Assembly: GCA_012934845.2 (NCBI GenBank)
Contig: WNNJ02000415.1
Coordinates: forward strand, 1 to 64,000
Length of the DNA stretch: 64,000 nucleotides
Origin: Pomphorhynchus laevis
Lineage: Eukaryota > Acanthocephala > Palaeacanthocephala > Echinorhynchida > Pomphorhynchidae
Direction: 5' to 3'
The position numbers and the translations under genes are program-made. Of this stretch, positions 63,883-64,000 are shown piece after piece. How positions within the stretch are numbered: position 1 is the first letter of the stretch; each line of letters opens with the position of its first letter. The notes beneath the pieces were generated by a model, which was given only the letters and a program-made list of their open reading frames with translations, made no database searches and was not told where the DNA came from.

Positions 63883-64000
63883 CTTCCGGATTTCGCAGCA
63901 GCCGCTCTGTCTCGTTGTCTGCGATTTTTGAACCAGTTACCAACTTGTGTTGAAGTTAGCCCTGTAAGATCAGCAAGCTCCCGTTTATTGGAAGGATTCG
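63883..64000 (-). CDS. Optix: Six3/6-class homeobox exon (Optix), partial
   Basis: The minus strand encodes [20 protein letters not shown], then [16 protein letters not shown] and SGR, ending AAG at a splice donor GTAACA (63877-63882). This is helix 2 and the recognition helix 3 of a SIX-family homeodomain. The wording [20 protein letters not shown] is characteristic of Six3/6 (Drosophila Optix); Six1/2 (sine oculis) have TQVSNWF and RAAEAK. The protein is a DNA-binding transcription factor acting in the nucleus in anterior head and eye development. The exon begins beyond the window edge. ADLTGLTS differs slightly from the usual AQATGLTP. The C-terminal exon is not recognised in the window and probably lies further left, or is too divergent to see. 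Confidence 0.93.

Overview
The window looks like a repeat-rich, very AT-rich stretch of an invertebrate, most likely arthropod (probably insect), nuclear genome. The evidence is a eukaryotic tRNA-Glu, intron-type splice donors, LINEs with poly(A) tails, Penelope-like elements, an LTR retrotransposon, and one exon of a Six3/6-class (Optix) homeobox gene at the right edge. I cannot name the species. Host coding sequence is sparse: the Optix exon (63883-64000, minus), tRNA-Glu (43724-43795), one intact small single-exon ORF (41554-41901), and weak exon-like fragments near 0.8-1.0 kb and 4.8 kb.

Layout. 0-10 kb: AT-rich sequence with a 13-residue repeat ORF, an (AT)n run, a hammerhead-ribozyme-like site, a 194-bp tandem array and a foldback repeat family. 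10.8-14.1 kb: Penelope-like (PLE) fragments. 14.1-19.0 kb: an APE-type LINE (ORF1 with zinc knuckles, ORF2 with endonuclease and RT) followed by the ORF1 of a relative. 19.6-21.6 kb: a decayed LINE on minus. 21.6-22.3 kb: PLE RT piece. 22.3-27.1 kb: a minus-strand LINE with a restriction-like endonuclease (RLE), copy C1, whose 3' part encodes ubiquilin domains. 27.9-30.2 kb: another RLE LINE (D). 31.6-35.6 kb: a young, apparently whole Ty3/Gypsy-type LTR element inserted in a PLE. 35.6-38.3 kb: more PLE pieces. 40.2-41.1 kb: 5' piece of an RLE LINE (E). 42-48 kb: foldback repeats with hammerhead-like cores, the tRNA, and PLE endonuclease and RT pieces. 52.55-55.08 kb: a 5'-truncated RLE LINE copy (C2) with target-site duplication and poly(A). 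55-63.8 kb: inverted and tandem repeats up to Optix.

Main discovery candidate: two RLE LINE copies (C1 and C2) end in a ubiquilin-derived coding module. In C1 it holds STI1 repeats and then a UBA domain; in C2 the RT-RLE reading frame runs without interruption into the UBA part. The shared UBA tail is about 95% identical at the nucleotide level (my hand count) while the RT-RLE parts are only about 70% identical at the protein level. The tail therefore appears to have been exchanged or recently shared between diverged LINE lineages, or to be under unusual constraint. A retrotransposon using a proteasome-shuttle/chaperone module is to my knowledge not described, but I could not search for it.
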